Numbered from the stretch's first letter, positions 27,302 through 40,478 are shown. The stretch: DNA of 64,000 nucleotides from CAVUAN01 sp963739435 (GCA_963739435.1 CAVUAN010000022.1:124001-188000), one strand, 5' to 3'. Notes: generated by a model not told the origin, from the letters alone. Numbers and translations: made by a program.

Positions 27302-28272
27302 TCGACGCGCGCCCTCTCGCGCGCGGCGCCCTCGGCAGCACCAGCGCCGCAACGGCTTTTCGCCGGAGAGCACGCGCCGGACGTCTTCGACGACCATGCG
27401 CGCCATCTCCTTGCGCGTCTCGATCGTGGCGCTGCCGGCGTGCGGCATCGAACCAACGCGGTCGTTGTCGAGCAGGCCGGAGAGATGGCCGGCTCGTTCT
27501 CGAAGACATCGAGGCCGGCGCCCGAGAGCGCGCCCTAGTCCAGAGCCCGGATCGCGGCCATCTCCGAGACGAGGCCGCCGCGGGCCGTGTTCAGGATGCA
27601 GCTTCCCGGGCTTCATCTTTCGCAAAGGTCTCGCGCCCGAAGAGGCCGCGGGTCTCGTCGTTCAAGGGCAGGTGGAGGCTCACGACGTGCAGACGCCGCA
27701 GCAGCTCGTCGAAGGACGCGCGGCGGATGTCGTCCGGGTCCCCCTCGTCGCGGGGTGAGCGGCCGGCCGCGATCAGCGTCATCCCGAAAGCCCGGGCTCG
27801 CCGCGCCACCGCCCGGCCGATGCGCCCCGGCCCCACGATTCCGAGCGTCTTTCCCTTGAGGTCGAAGCCGAGCAGGAGGTCCGGCTCCCAGCCCGCGAAG
27901 CCTCCGTCCGCACCATCCGATCGCCTTCGACCACGCGGCGCGCGAGGGCCAGCGAGAGCCATCGTGAGGTCGGCGGTGGCGTCGGTCAGGACATTCGGCG
28001 TGTTGGAAACGACGATGCCCCGAGCGGCCGCCGCCGCCCGATCGATGTTGTCGAGGCCGACGCCATAGTTGGCCACGATCTTGAGCTTCTCGCCGGCGCG
28101 CAGCACTTCCTCCGTGACGCGGTCCGAGACGAGGGGTATCAACGCCTCCGCCTCGCGGACCTCCGCGGCAAGGTCTTCGGGCGAGGGTGTGGACGCGCAG
28201 CTCGAAGTCGGGCTCGAGCGTCGAAAGCGACGGCTCGGGCAGCGCCCGCGTTGCGACGACGAGCGGCTTCAC
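27298..28272 (-). CDS. Glyoxylate/hydroxypyruvate reductase-type D-2-hydroxyacid dehydrogenase (frameshifted)
   Basis: NAD(P)-dependent reduction of a 2-oxoacid such as glyoxylate or hydroxypyruvate. About 324 codons, normal for the family. The start is GTG at 28272 (VKPLVVATRALPEPSLSTLE), overlapping the upstream gene by GTGA. The substrate-domain segment is KIVANYGVGLDNIDRAAAAA and the nucleotide loop is TLGIVGPGRIGRAVARRA. LHVVSLHLPLNDETRGLFG and the catalytic-histidine region MPHAGSATIETRKEMARM follow. Shifts lie near 27,930, 27,600 and 27,450. The final ATGA couples it to the DUF721 gene. Confidence 0.85.
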
Positions 28273-28451
28273 TCGCGCGCCCCCTGCACCAGGCGTCCCG
28301 CGAAGACGGCGGCGCCCAGGGCGAGCAGGGCGAGCTCCTGCCGGACGTTCCCGCCCGCCACTCCCTGGAAGAAGCCCACGCCTGTCAGGACGAGCCCGAG
28401 GAACTGCAGTGTGCGGCCGCAGCATACACAGGGCGTGCGCTTTTTCGATGT
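28269..28451 (-). CDS. Small CxxC membrane protein (start uncertain)
   Basis: About 60 residues: KKRTPCVCCGRTLQFLGL, then LTGVGFFQGVAGG and ELALLALGAAVFAGRLVQ. It shows a CVCC metal-knuckle-like start and one or two hydrophobic spans. It is in the same frame as the preceding cyclophilin, with no stop between them and no obvious ATG, so it could be either a separate gene whose start was lost or a tail of the cyclophilin. Its stop overlaps the reductase GTG start. I do not recognise the family. Confidence 0.4.
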   Translation of the reverse strand, partial: TSKKRTPCVCCGRTLQFLGLVLTGVGFFQGVAGGNVRQELALLALGAAVFAGRLVQGARE

Positions 28452-29140
28452 TCCACGGCGCTTCCAGACCGTTATGCGGAGGATCCGGTCGCCCTGCTCG
28501 ATGCGGTCGACGACGTCCTGGCCGGTCAAAACATGGCCGAAGACCGTGTAGATGCCGTCTAAGTGCGGCTGCGGCGCGTGCGTCACGAACCACTGGCTGC
28601 CCCGGTATCCGGCCGTTTGAGAGCCATGCCGACCGTGCCGCGCAGGTAGAGGACGGGATTGATCTCGTCGCGGATCTCGTAGCCCGGCCCTCCGTTGCCT
28701 GTGCCCGTTGGGTCGCCGTCCTGAACGACGAAGTTCGGCACGACGCGGTGAATCGGCACGCCGTCGAAGTACTTCTTCGAGGCAGATCCACGAAGTTCAC
28801 GACGGTCGAGGGGCCTGCGAGCACCAGCAGGCGGATCGCCGAAGGTCCCGCGCCCCGTCTCGATCCGGGCCTGCCAGGGCCTCTTCGCTTCCGCGAGCCG
28901 CGCCACATACTCGGCCTGGTGGCGGCCCCGGGTAAACCGGCCGCGGCAGCGTCGCCGCGTCGGCCTTGAAGCTGTGCGCGCGGCACCTCGCCTGGGCCAA
29001 ACGCGACGCGGGGGCGGGGGTCATGGTAGGCCGCATCGGCCACAGCGCGGGCGGCCGGATCGGCCCTCATTTTCTCGGCTGCGGCAATTGCGGCGATCGA
29101 AACGTCCGGCTCTCGATCGGTGTGCGGACTCGCCAGTGCG
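28452..29140 (-). CDS. Cyclophilin-type peptidyl-prolyl isomerase with HEAT-like N-terminal region (5' truncated at the joint)
   Basis: The C-terminal cyclophilin domain is clear: STVVNFVDL, KKYFDGVPIHRVVPNFVVQD, GDPTGTGNGGPGYEIRDEIN, then DGIYTVFGHVLTGQDVVDRI. Upstream, in another frame, are HQAEYVARLAEAKRPWQARI-like sequence and HEAT-type text (VSIAAIAAAEKMRADPAARA). So this was a longer HEAT-plus-PPIase protein whose 5' part is missing. The HEAT text stops abruptly at about 29,140, where sugar permease sequence begins. Frameshifts occur near 28,610, 28,790 and 28,960. The 3' limit is approximate. Confidence 0.7.
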
Positions 29141-29155
29141 TCGGCAGGGTACGAA
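29125..29155. other. Apparent chimeric joint between two genomes
   Basis: Reading the minus strand leftward, a CUT2 sugar permease ends abruptly after FNDGAAPWFVP (about 29,147), and within a few codons the text is HEAT-repeat sequence (DALASPHTDREPDVSIAAIA) belonging to the cyclophilin gene. Both genes are cut at the same point. All recognisable genes on the left fit an Acidobacteriota-like genome and all on the right fit an alphaproteobacterium. No transposase, tRNA, attachment repeat or integrase is visible. Confidence 0.75.
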
Positions 29156-29750
29156 CCAAGGCGCGGCGCCGTCGTTGAAGAAGTGAAAAGTCGAGGCGAA
29201 ATCGCCGAGCGAATTGGTCAGAGCCCAGTTCAGATCGTCGTCGACCTTGCCCCCGGCTGCGGACGCAGGAACGCGCCAGCGCCGATGAAGATCGCGCCCG
29301 TCGCCAGCGTCGCAATGATCGGCTGGATGCGGCCGTAGACGACGATCACGCCCGTTGATGAGCCCGGCGAAGACGCCGATCGCAAGACAGATGACGATGC
29401 CGAGAACGATACCCGGCGCGCCTCCAGGCAGCGTCCCGAGGCCGACACGCCATCCGGCGAAGTCGATGGCGAGCGGCGTTCCCTCGGGCGCACCGCTCAG
29501 GAGGTAGCTGGCGAAGCAGCCGACCATCGTCATCAGCGCGCCGACCGAGAGATCGAGGCCGCCGGCGAGCACGGGCACGGTCTGCGCCATGGCGACCAGG
29601 GCCAGCGTGAACACCTCGTCGCCGTTTTGGACGAACACCGCGGAGGAGAAGCCCTTGGGATGGGCGAAATGATAGAGCAGATAGACGACGCAGAAGAGCG
29701 CGACCGCCGTCAGGAAGGCGAAGTTCTGGCGAATTCGTATCGCGAGATCG

Positions 29751-29758
<8 letters not shown>
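29150..29758 (-). CDS. CUT2-family sugar ABC transporter permease (C-terminus missing, frameshifted)
   Basis: Inner-membrane channel of a ribose/galactose-type importer. The start is ATG at 29758, overlapping the ATPase stop by eight bases. The N-terminus MSSDLAIRIRQNFAFLTAVA, then LVAMAQTVPVLAGGLDLSVG (the conserved LDLSVG turn), GIVLGIVICLAIGVFAGLIN, VVYGRIQPIIATLATGAIFI and LNWALTNSLGDFAST are family-typical. About 200 of the usual 320-350 residues are present before the joint near 29,147. One shift occurs near 29,350. Confidence 0.8.
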
Positions 29759-31312
<1,554 letters not shown>

Positions 31313-31410
31313 GGCTAGCCTCGACAAGATCGGGCGACGAGCGCCGACGCGGCGGCGAAGCGCTTGGCCCGGCTTCGCGCCGGGCCAGCGTTCGTGTCGC
31401 CGATCAGCGA

Positions 31411-32540
31411 TCACTTGGTGTTCTTCTCGCTCTGCGCCATGATTTCCGGCGCGGTGAAGTTGACGCCGCACGGCGGGAACTGCGTTGGGCGCGAAGAAGT
31501 CGTCCGTGAGATCGGGCCAGAAGTTCTCGCCCGCCTTCAGCGTCTTGTAGTCGGCCACCGGGATCGGGATCGAGATCAGCTGCGGCATGACGTTGCCCTG
31601 CAGCGCCGAGATCGCCGCCTTCATCGCGATCGCCACCAGCGCCGGCGACTGGCCGTAGGACATGCCCTTCAGCCCGTCCTTGGCATGCTCGGCGATCTGC
31701 TTGCGGAAGCCGTTCTCGCCCTCGCCCGACATCGGCACGAACGGGTGCTTGGCGTCCATCATCGCCTGCACCGTGCCGTCGAGCCGCCCTGGGTGAACAC
31801 GCCGTCGAAATGCCCGTGCACGGCGAGCGCGTCGGCGGTCACCTTCTGCGAGGTGCCGGCGTCCCAGTTGCCGACGACTTCGGTGATGTTGAACTTGTTG
31901 CGGCGCCGCCTCCATCACCTCGCGGAAGCCGACGTGGCGGTCGCGGTCGACGGAGTTGCCGGGCAGGCCGCGCACTTCGAGGATGTCGCCGGAGGTCTTG
32001 CCCATCTCCTTGATGCAGGAACTTGGCCGACATGCGGCCCATCTCCTTCTGGTCCTCGTTGACCATCATCACCTTGTCGGTGTCGAGGATGTTGTCGAAC
32101 GGCACGACGACGACGTTGTTCTTGTCGGCGAGGCGGATGATGCGGTCGAAGCCGTCGGGCGCGACGGCGATGGTGACGATCGCGTCGTAGCCCTGGTTGA
32201 TGAAGTCCTCCATCGCGCCGAGCTGCGCGGCGACGTCGGTGCCGGTCGAGACGACCTTGAACTCCTTGATGTTCTCCTTGATGCCGGGCTGTTCGGCGAA
32301 GGCCTTGGCGGTCTTGACCATCTGAATGCGCCAGGTGTTGCCGACGAAGCCGTTGACGAGCGCGATCCGGTAGGGACCGGGCTTCTTCTCCCACTGGAAG
32401 AACTTTGTCTTGTCCGACCAGGGCTTGAAGCACTCGGGGTTCGCGCCGGGGCCGGACACGATCTTTGGACCAGCCCAAGCAGCCGACGACAGAAGAAGGC
32501 CGGCGAGCGTCGCGGCGGCCAAGCGACCAACATTGTTCAT
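31411..32540 (-). CDS. Sugar ABC transporter periplasmic binding protein (frameshifted)
   Basis: Periplasmic type-1 sugar-binding protein feeding the adjacent CUT2 transporter, about 376 codons. The start is ATG at 32540 (a GTG directly precedes it), placed by a strong GGAGG at 32549-32553. The signal peptide is LAAATLAGLLLSSAAWA. Core segments are YRIALVNGFVGNTWRIQMVK, YDAIVTIAVAPDGFDRIIRL and VVVPFDNILDTDKVMMVN. After shifts near 31,995, 31,905 and 31,790 the rest reads FVPMSGEGENGFRKQIAEHA, ending FTAPEIMAQSEKNTK. The sugar is not predictable. Confidence 0.85.
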
Positions 32541-32751
32541 CACAAATTCCTCCCATTAGTCAGTCTGCATCCGCTCGGCGGCCGAACGACATGCTCGCCC
32601 AAGCCTGGCTCGGCGCGGGTCACTCTAACATGCCAGACCGGAGGCCGCGCGGCAAGGCGGTCTCCTCGCCAGTCGCCACGATCGAGGCGGCCCTAAGGCG
32701 CGAGCGGCGGAGCAGCGCGCGACAAGTCGAAGTGAGCGGCCGCTCGGCGCG

Positions 32752-33752
32752 TTACAGCTTCGCGCTAGCGCCGAAGGTCTCCAGCGCCAGCCTGTTTGTT
32801 CCCGCCGCCGCTCTTCGCGGCGCGTCCCGCGGCTGAAGGACGCCGGGGCAGGTCTTCAGCCGTTCGCGAAGGTCCGCGACCAGCCATTTCCCGGCCCGAC
32901 CGAGCTCGCGGCCGCGTTCGGGACACGACATAGAGCGGGAATTCCGGCGGCGGCTCGCTCGGCGATTGCGAGCCGCTTCAGGCGGCCCGCGGCGATATGG
33001 TCCTCGACCATGTGCTCCGGCATGTTGCACCAGCCGAAGCCCGCCGAGCAGGAATTCCAGTCGCGTCGCCAGATCGGCGAAGCGCCAGAGATGGCGGCTG
33101 ACGATGCCGCCGCGCATGCTCTGCGCGAAGGCGGTCTGCGCCCGTCAGCACGAGCTGGACATGCGGCTCCAGCGTCTCGCGCCGGATCGGCTCGGCCAGC
33201 CGCGCCAAGCGGATGGTCGGCGGCGACGACCGGAACGAGCGTGATGGAGGTCAGAAATTCCGCGGAGATGTCGGGGGAGGGTCGCTCGCGAAGCGGATAG
33301 ATCGCCATGCGCGCCGCGCCGCTGCGCAGCGTCTCCTCGGCGCCGCCGAGCGCCTCGGTGAACACGGTCGCCGGCAGGTTCGGGAAGGCGCTCGCGCAAC
33401 GCGCGCAGGCTCTCCATCAGCAGCGGCATCGGAAAAGTCGCGTCGACGGCGAGCGTCAATTCCGGCTCGACGTCCTCGGCGATGCTTTCCGCGCGCGCGC
33501 GCGCATCGCCTTGGCGCTGTCGACGATCGCGCGGGCGTCCTCGACGATCGCCGCTCCGGCCTCGGTCAGGTGTCGGGGTCTTGCGTCGAGCGATCGAACA
33601 GGGACAGCCGCAGCGTCGTCTCCATCGCGCTGACGGCCTGGCTGATCGCCGACTGCACGCGGCCGAGCCGGCGCGCGGCGGCGGAGAAAGCTGCCGGTCT
33701 CGGCGATCGCGACGAGCACGCGCATCTGGTCGAGCGTGAGCGGATCGATCAT
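32752..33752 (-). CDS. LysR-family transcriptional regulator (frameshifted)
   Basis: The N-terminal winged helix-turn-helix starts LTLDQMRVLVAIAETGSF at ATG 33752. Later frames give LTEAGAAIVEDARAIVDSAK (linker helix), ELTLAVDATFPMPLLMESLR (co-inducer domain strand) and GFGWCNMPEHMVEDHIAAGR. The total of about 333 codons is close to the family's 300-330. At least five shifts occur. It is divergent from the RutE-like gene with a palindromic operator in the 95-base gap, so it probably controls that gene and itself. The GGAG ribosome site lies inside a CATCTCC/GGAGATG palindrome at 33757-33770. Confidence 0.75.
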
Positions 33753-33785
33753 CTATCATCTCCGGAGATGGATCTTAACAGAATT

Positions 33786-33813
33786 TTGCCAGTTGCAATG
33801 ATGCAAATGGCAA
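33786..33813. promoter_or_regulatory. LysR-type operator between lysR and rutE-like gene
   Basis: A 28-base inverted repeat with arms TTGCCAGTTGCA and TGCAAATGGCAA around an ATGA centre; each 12-base arm matches the other's complement except for one position. It contains a T-N11-A core, the classical LysR box. It sits in the divergent gap, 34 bases from the LysR start and 35 bases before the RutE-like start, the expected place for an operator controlling both. Confidence 0.7.
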
Positions 33814-33847
33814 GGCCATGTTATGACGCGTTGCAACAATTCAAGGG

Positions 33848-34468
33848 ATGTCTCGCATGACCGTACACGTTCGCGACCACACGGCGTCGATTCGGTGACG
33901 CTCGCGCAAATATTCACCGAAGCGCGGACGCACAACGGTTTTCTCGACACGCCGGTTTCGGACGAGCTGCTGCACAAGGCGCTTGAACTGGCGAAAATGG
34001 GGCCGACCAGCGCCAACCAGTCGCCGATGCGCGTGCTGTTCCTGCGATCGCACGAGGCCAAGGAGCGGCTTCGCTGCCGGCCCTGTCGCCCGGCAATCTG
34101 GAGAAGACGATGAACGCGCCGGTCGTCGCGATCGTCGCGTATGACGAGCAGTTCTACGAGCATCTGCCGTATCTGATGCCGCACGTCGACGCCAAGTCGT
34201 GGTTCTCCGGCAATCCGGCTTTCGCCGCGCGCAGCGCGTTCCAAAACGGCACGCTGCAGGTCGCCTATCTCCTCCTGGCGCTTGCGCGCGGTCGGACTCG
34301 ACACCGGGCCGATGACCGGCTTCGACAACGCCAAGGTCGACGCGCGAATTCTTCCCGGAAGGCCACGTGAAGTCGAACGTGCTCGTCAACATCGGCTATG
34401 GCGACGTCACGAAACTGTTCGCGCGCAACCCGCGCCTGTCGTTCGATCAGATGGCCAGGATCCTCTGA
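33848..34468 (+). CDS. RutE/HadB-like nitroreductase-family protein (frameshifted)
   Basis: FMN-dependent nitroreductase-fold enzyme resembling malonic semialdehyde reductase RutE. About 206 codons compared with about 196 in RutE. The probable start is ATG at 33848, with a shift near 33,893. Pieces are TLAQIFTEARTHNGFLDTPV, LAKMGPTSANQSPMRVLFLR, MNAPVVAIVAYDEQFYEHLP, GLDTGPMTGFDNAKVDA and VLVNIGYGDVTKLFARNPRL. No other pyrimidine-degradation (rut) genes are nearby, so a pathway role is not shown. It is divergent from the LysR gene. Confidence 0.8.
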
Positions 34469-34529
34469 AGGTGCTATGTCCCGATGGGCCGACTGGAAGC
34501 AGGCCCTTTCGCCGACACGAGAGCGAACA

Positions 34530-34924
34530 ATGATGAATTTCACTGTCCTTCCAAAGTCCTGGGTGCCGATGCTGCTTTCGACGCTTCGGATCATGACCGG
34601 CCTTCTGTTTCTCGAGCATGGAACCGGCAAGCTTCTCGGATTCCCGGCGGGGCTTGCCGTTCCTCGACAAGATGCCGACGGGAATGCTCTATTTCACCGG
34701 ACTGATGGAGCTGATCGGCGGGGCGCTGATCACGATCGGGCTTTTCACCCGGCCGGTCGCGTTCGTGCTTTCGGGCTTCATGGCCTTCGCCTATTTCATG
34801 GCGCATTTCCCGAGGAGCTTCTTCCCAGCGATCAATGGCGGGGAGCGCGGCGGTGCTCTACTGTTTCGTCTTCCTGTTTCTCGCCGTCGCCGGCCCCGGG
34901 CCTTGGGCGATCGAGAAGAACTGA
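34530..34924 (+). CDS. DoxX-family membrane protein (frameshifted)
   Basis: About 131 codons, normal for the family. The start is ATG at 34530: VPMLLSTLRIMTGLLFLEHG then GTGKLLGFP. After a shift near 34,650 it reads FTGLMELIGGALITIGLFTR, FVLSGFMAFAYFMAHFPRSF and, after another near 34,855, LYCFVFLFLAVAGPGPWAIE. Four membrane helices are predicted. DoxX relatives are linked to redox and thiosulfate metabolism, but many are uncharacterised. It lies 61 bases after the RutE-like gene and could be co-transcribed with it. Confidence 0.78.
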
Positions 34925-35012
34925 CGGGAATCGCTGCGACCCGGCGGCCGGCGCCGTCGGCGAGTTTTCCCGCCGTTCTGTCCTATGGCTGCGAGGAAAC
35001 GGCCGTTGGGTG

Positions 35013-36629
35013 CTACTGTGGGCCGCGCCGGTCGCTTGAATTCGATGCGGGCCGCCTGGCGGCGTTGAACGCGTCGAACGGCAGACCGCCGAACAGTCGC
35101 GCGATATCGTCGCCTGATAGCGCGGCGGAAGGCGTTTCGCCACCGTCTCTACGCGACTTCGGGTGAGCATGATCGCCGGCATCGGCTTTGCCGGCGGCGA
35201 CGGCCGCCACCTGCTCGGTCGCCTTTTCCGGCGCGCCGGAATTGGGGATTGGCATCGGCGGCAGCGGCGCGGTCAATTCGGCCGCACGGGCCAGCAGCGT
35301 CGAATCGTCGTATTTCTTCGGAGATCGGACTTCCGCCAGCGCCAGCGCTCCCGTCGGCGCCACATCCACGCCCCGCACAATGACCTGCGGCAGCTGGCTG
35401 GGCCGCAGCAAGCCGGCTATGCGATCGAGGCCGTGGCTCGAACTCAGGCCATTGCGTTCCGGCGGCGCTCGCCGTCGATGGCGCCGACGCGGCGGCGAGG
35501 TCGACGGGCCGCGCCGGAGGCAGCGGGACGCTGGCGAACGCCACCGCGTTTTGGTCGAGATCGTGCGGCCGCCGCGGCGGCAGCGGCGCGAGGAATAGCG
35601 CCGCGACAGGACCGTGCACCTTGACCGGCGAGTCCTCGCTCGAAACAGACTGCGGTGCCGGCGCCGCAGCGACTTGCGGTTTGGCGGCGGGCGGGGGCTC
35701 TGGGGCGCTCGGCGACCGGCGGCGGCTCTGGCGCGCTCGCGTAGGTCGGGCCAGTCGGCAGGTCGCGTTTGGCCTTGGCGATCGCCGCAGGCCCCGCGTC
35801 GGCGATCTGGACCTGCTGCCGGCCTCTCGGGCCGCGCGCGCCCGCCATCGATTCCCGCCCGCCGCCCTCTTCGGCGTCGTCCGCGCCGCCGCCCCGGGCG
35901 CCAAAAAGCCAAGCGAAGATCCCGAATCCGCTGCCGCTCGCGGTCTGAATCTGGCCGCCGCGGGCCTCGATTTCGGCCCGCGCCAATTCGTAACCGGACA
36001 TCGGCTTGCCGTCGGCGGGAATAAAGACCGTCTTCCCATCGGGAAACAAGCGAGCGAGAGCGTCTCGGTTCATGCGCGGCCAATAGCGCACCGAACCGCT
36101 GTCGATATGCACCCAGGGCGTCACGCCAGTCGGGTAGAAGCCCACGCCCCCCGACTGCATCCGCATCGCTATGTCGCGAATGCGCGCCGTTCCGACGTCG
36201 ACGAAGTGGGCGTCGATGGCCTTGCCCTGCATGTGCTGCGAGTATTCGGCGACCTGATGAGAGCGCCGGCGGAGCATCGCATTGGTTTGCGGGGAGCGAT
36301 AGCCGGACAGAACGTCGATCGGCTGCGTCGAACCAAACTCGCGGTAGACCTCCCAAATAATGTCGAAGAGATGCGCATCCATTTTGGTCGGCTCGTCGAG
36401 CCGCCAGTCGCGGAGGAACCAGTTCAGCTTGTCGAGGACCGCGAAATCGTAGACGCCGCTGACCATATACACAAATGAGCCGGATTCGTTGGTGTGCTGA
36501 TTCGTAAAGACGATGGTGCGGGTGTCGCCGTTGGCGACGGCCGAACTCGGTGGAGTTCGGGGTCAGCCCGGCCGCAGTTAGCGCCGCCGTCGTCGCCAAC
36601 CACGACGCCACGGCGCCGCGCCGGCGCAT
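35013..36629 (-). CDS. DUF882 / YcbK-like peptidase M15-type exported protein (frameshifted)
   Basis: Predicted periplasmic protein of about 538 residues. ATG 36629 gives a signal sequence MRRRGAVASWLATTAALTAA (a TTG nine codons upstream is also possible). The DUF882 core is in the next frame: FLRDWRLDEPTKMDAHLFDI, PIDVLSGYRSPQTNAML, SQHMQGKAIDAHFVDVG and TPWVHIDSGSVRYWPRMNRD, with the histidine/aspartate zinc-site pattern of M15-like peptidases. A long Pro/Ala-rich tail follows in shifting frames and ends LFGGLPFDAFNAARRP. Shifts lie near 36,545, 35,700 and 35,440. It probably acts on peptidoglycan. Confidence 0.8.
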   Translation of the reverse strand: MRRRGAVASWLATTAALTAAGLTPNSTEFGRRQRRHPHHRLYESAHQRIRLICVYGQRRLRFRGPRQAELVPPRLAARRADQNGCASLRHYLGGLPRVWFDAADRRSVRLSLPANQCDAPPALSSGRRILAAHAGQGHRRPLRRRRNGAHSRHSDADAVGGRGLLPDWRDALGAYRQRFGALLAAHEPRRSRSLVSRWEDGLYSRRRQADVRLRIGAGRNRGPRRPDSDRERQRIRDLRLAFWRPGRRRGRRRRGRRAGIDGGRARPERPAAGPDRRRGACGDRQGQTRPADWPDLRERARAAAGRRAPQSPRPPPNRKSLRRRHRSLFRARTRRSRCTVLSRRYSSRRCRRGGRTISTKTRWRSPASRCLRRGPSTSPPRRRHRRRAPPERNGLSSSHGLDRIAGLLRPSQLPQVIVRGVDVAPTGALALAEVRSPKKYDDSTLLARAAELTAPLPPMPIPNSGAPEKATEQVAAVAAGKADAGDHAHPKSRRDGGETPSAALSGDDIARLFGGLPFDAFNAARRPASNSSDRRGPQ

Positions 36630-36885
36630 GTTCTTGATTGCCGCTCGTACCGCCAACTACCCACCTTTCCGAAACTGGGCGCGCATCACACCGCCCCGGA
36701 CCCTCCCGTCCGGTTTGTCAGCCTGAAACGCGTACGCTCCGCTGGGCCCTTCGCCGGCTCTCTCCCACGCGACGCGCCGGGCGCTTATCCCGGCGCACCT
36801 GATTCCGTCGCCTGCTCCGTGACCCGGGGGCTCCTGGAGGGCATATGACGATTGGTTAATCCTATAGCCTGATCTCCCGGCCGTT

Positions 36886-38855
36886 TCAATCATGACTATC
36901 CGAAGACAAAGTGAACGCGACCTTTCGTGTCAGTCCGTAGACGTCGGGCTTCTCCGTCAACTGTCCAGATTCATTGACGAATTCGGTGAAATATTCGATA
37001 TGGACCGGTAGCGGCCGGGGCAGGAAGACCGTTCTTTCTGGCCCTCCGATCGCCGCGCCGATTCGCTGAGCCGACCATCCGTTCGCAGCGCCGCCGAGCA
37101 CCAGTTCGGCCAGAAGCAAGGCCTCGTCGACCCGCACGCAGCCGTGACTGAACGCGCGTGTTTCCGCGGCGAACAACCCGCGCGACGGCGTGTCATGCAG
37201 ATAGACTGAATGGTCATTGGGGAACATGAAAGCGATGCGCCCAAGGGCGTTGTCGTCGCCCGGCGGCTGCCGCACCGTGATTCGTCCGCCGACCGATTTC
37301 ATCTCGTAGCCGTGACGCGTCGGATAGTCGGGATCAGAGGCGAGTCTTGGCAGCATTTCCTTCCTGACAATCGAATCCGGCACCTGCCAAGATGGATTGA
37401 TGAGGACATAGCGCATTACGTTGGAGAAGATCGGCGTTGGCGTCTCGGGCTTTCCGACGATGGCGCGCGCGCGGCGCAGGAGCGTGTCGCCGTCCAGCAC
37501 CGAAACCGAAAAGTCCGCCACATTGATCTCGATCCGCAGTTCGCCCATGTCCCGCGGCTCCCAGCGCCACATTTCCATATTGGCGAGGATCGCCGCGCGC
37601 CGGCGGGCCGAGCGGGCCGAACGCGATCGCCTCGTCGGCGGCCGCGGCATAGCCGCCGGCGGCCGGACGACCCTTCTTGAACGGCCGGCCAACGTCGAAG
37701 CGCCATCCGGCGTGCGCTGAAGGGTCGAACTTGGCGCGAACGACCGGCGCCTCATCGACGCTTGCTCCAAGGCCGGGCGCCGGCGCGATTGCGTGAAGAC
37801 CGGCGCCGGCCGGAACGACCTCCAGCAATCGTTTCAATTCTTCGCGAAGCTCACGGTAACCCTTCTGCGGCGGATTGAAATCCGCCAGCCGGGCGGCGGG
37901 ATCCGCGGCGGCCGCGGTCTCGGCGATCGCGACGCCGGGATCGGCGACGTTCGGGAAAACTGCGATCAGGCGCGAGACGCGAGAGGGCGGGACACGCGAT
38001 CCCGTCGCCTGTTCCGCATAGGTCACGATGGCCGCGGCGATCGTCGTTTCCAACTGCGCAGACGTCGTTGCGGGAAGGCTGGCTTCGATGTCCCGGGGCA
38101 GGGCGAAGGCTGATAGATCGAGACCGTCCTCCGCAGCGCGCTCGAGTTGCGAAAGCGCCGAGCGGCCGGCCCGTGTCAAGCCGTTCTCGTCGACCCAGAC
38201 CGGCTCATATCCGCGCGCAGCGTAAAAGGCCCCGATCGCGGCCCGAGCTTTGCGCCAATCGCCGCGCCCGAAGCGGATTGATCGCGTCATCATGGAGGAC
38301 GAAGCGTTCAATCGCCGCTTCGAACGCGATCGGAAGAGGATTCAGCAAGGCGCCGTTTGTCGGCCCCGGAACCGGCTGCGGCAACTCAATGTCGAGCGCC
38401 GGCGGGGCCGGGCTCGCGACTTCGGGCGCTGCTGCAGATGGCGAGGACGCGGGCGGCGCGCCGGTCGAGTCGCGAGCCGTAGCCGTAACAGCGGGCGCCG
38501 AAGCGCCCTGACTTTGCGCGGCATAGGAGGTCGGCCCGGCCGCGCCGCTGTCGGCCCCAATGGCCGCGATGGATGAAAAGTCGATTCCGAGATCAGTGAC
38601 CGGCGTCAAGGCGCGCACGCCGTCTCTGACCGCGCCCTGCGAATTGTAGACTGTCAGCAACGCGCTGGCGCCGGCGCTTTCGCCGAGAATCACCGGGGCT
38701 TCGCCCGCAACCATCGAAACGGGCGCATGGAGTTCGGCCGGCCCAGGTCCGTAATAGGGAGGACCGTCGGCGGACGCCGCGCCGGCGCCGATCAGGACCG
38801 CGGCGAGGCCGATCGCCGGCGAAAGCATCCGGCCGAGCCAGTTACGACGGACCAA
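36886..38855 (-). CDS. L,D-transpeptidase, YcbB-like with YkuD domain (frameshifted)
   Basis: Exported peptidoglycan cross-linking enzyme, about 656 codons. The N-terminus (TTG 38855, or ATG 38828) gives RRNWLGRMLSPAIGLAAVL and a signal peptide ending ASA. A Pro/Ala-rich linker is followed by the scaffold domain (IGAFYAARGYEPVWVDENGL, RELREELKRLLEVVPAG). The YkuD catalytic domain shows ETPTPIFSNVMRYVLINPSW, FPNDHSVYLHDTPSRGLFA and the active-site RAFSHGCVRVDEA. Shifts occur near 38,265 and 37,640. It lies downstream of the sigma-54 activator gene on the same strand and next to the DUF882 gene, forming an envelope group. Confidence 0.88.
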
Positions 38856-38976
38856 GAGGCCAATCCTTCAATCCGGGGCGCCAAAGAACCGCTCGAGGAG
38901 CATGAAGACTCCACTGTGCAAACTACCGCGCGCGCAACAAAATGGAAGGAAGGGACCGCGCCGTTCTCCGTCCCGC

Positions 38977-40478
<1,502 letters not shown>

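Noticed and set aside
20900..28950. Pseudogene cluster from genome decay
   Set aside because: Families are housekeeping and complete in length, with shifts only and no large deletions or eroded catalytic motifs; sequence error fits better.
29000..29300. Genomic island or horizontal-transfer boundary
   Set aside because: No integrase, tRNA, direct repeat or mobile gene is seen, and core genes lie on both sides; chimeric assembly is simpler.
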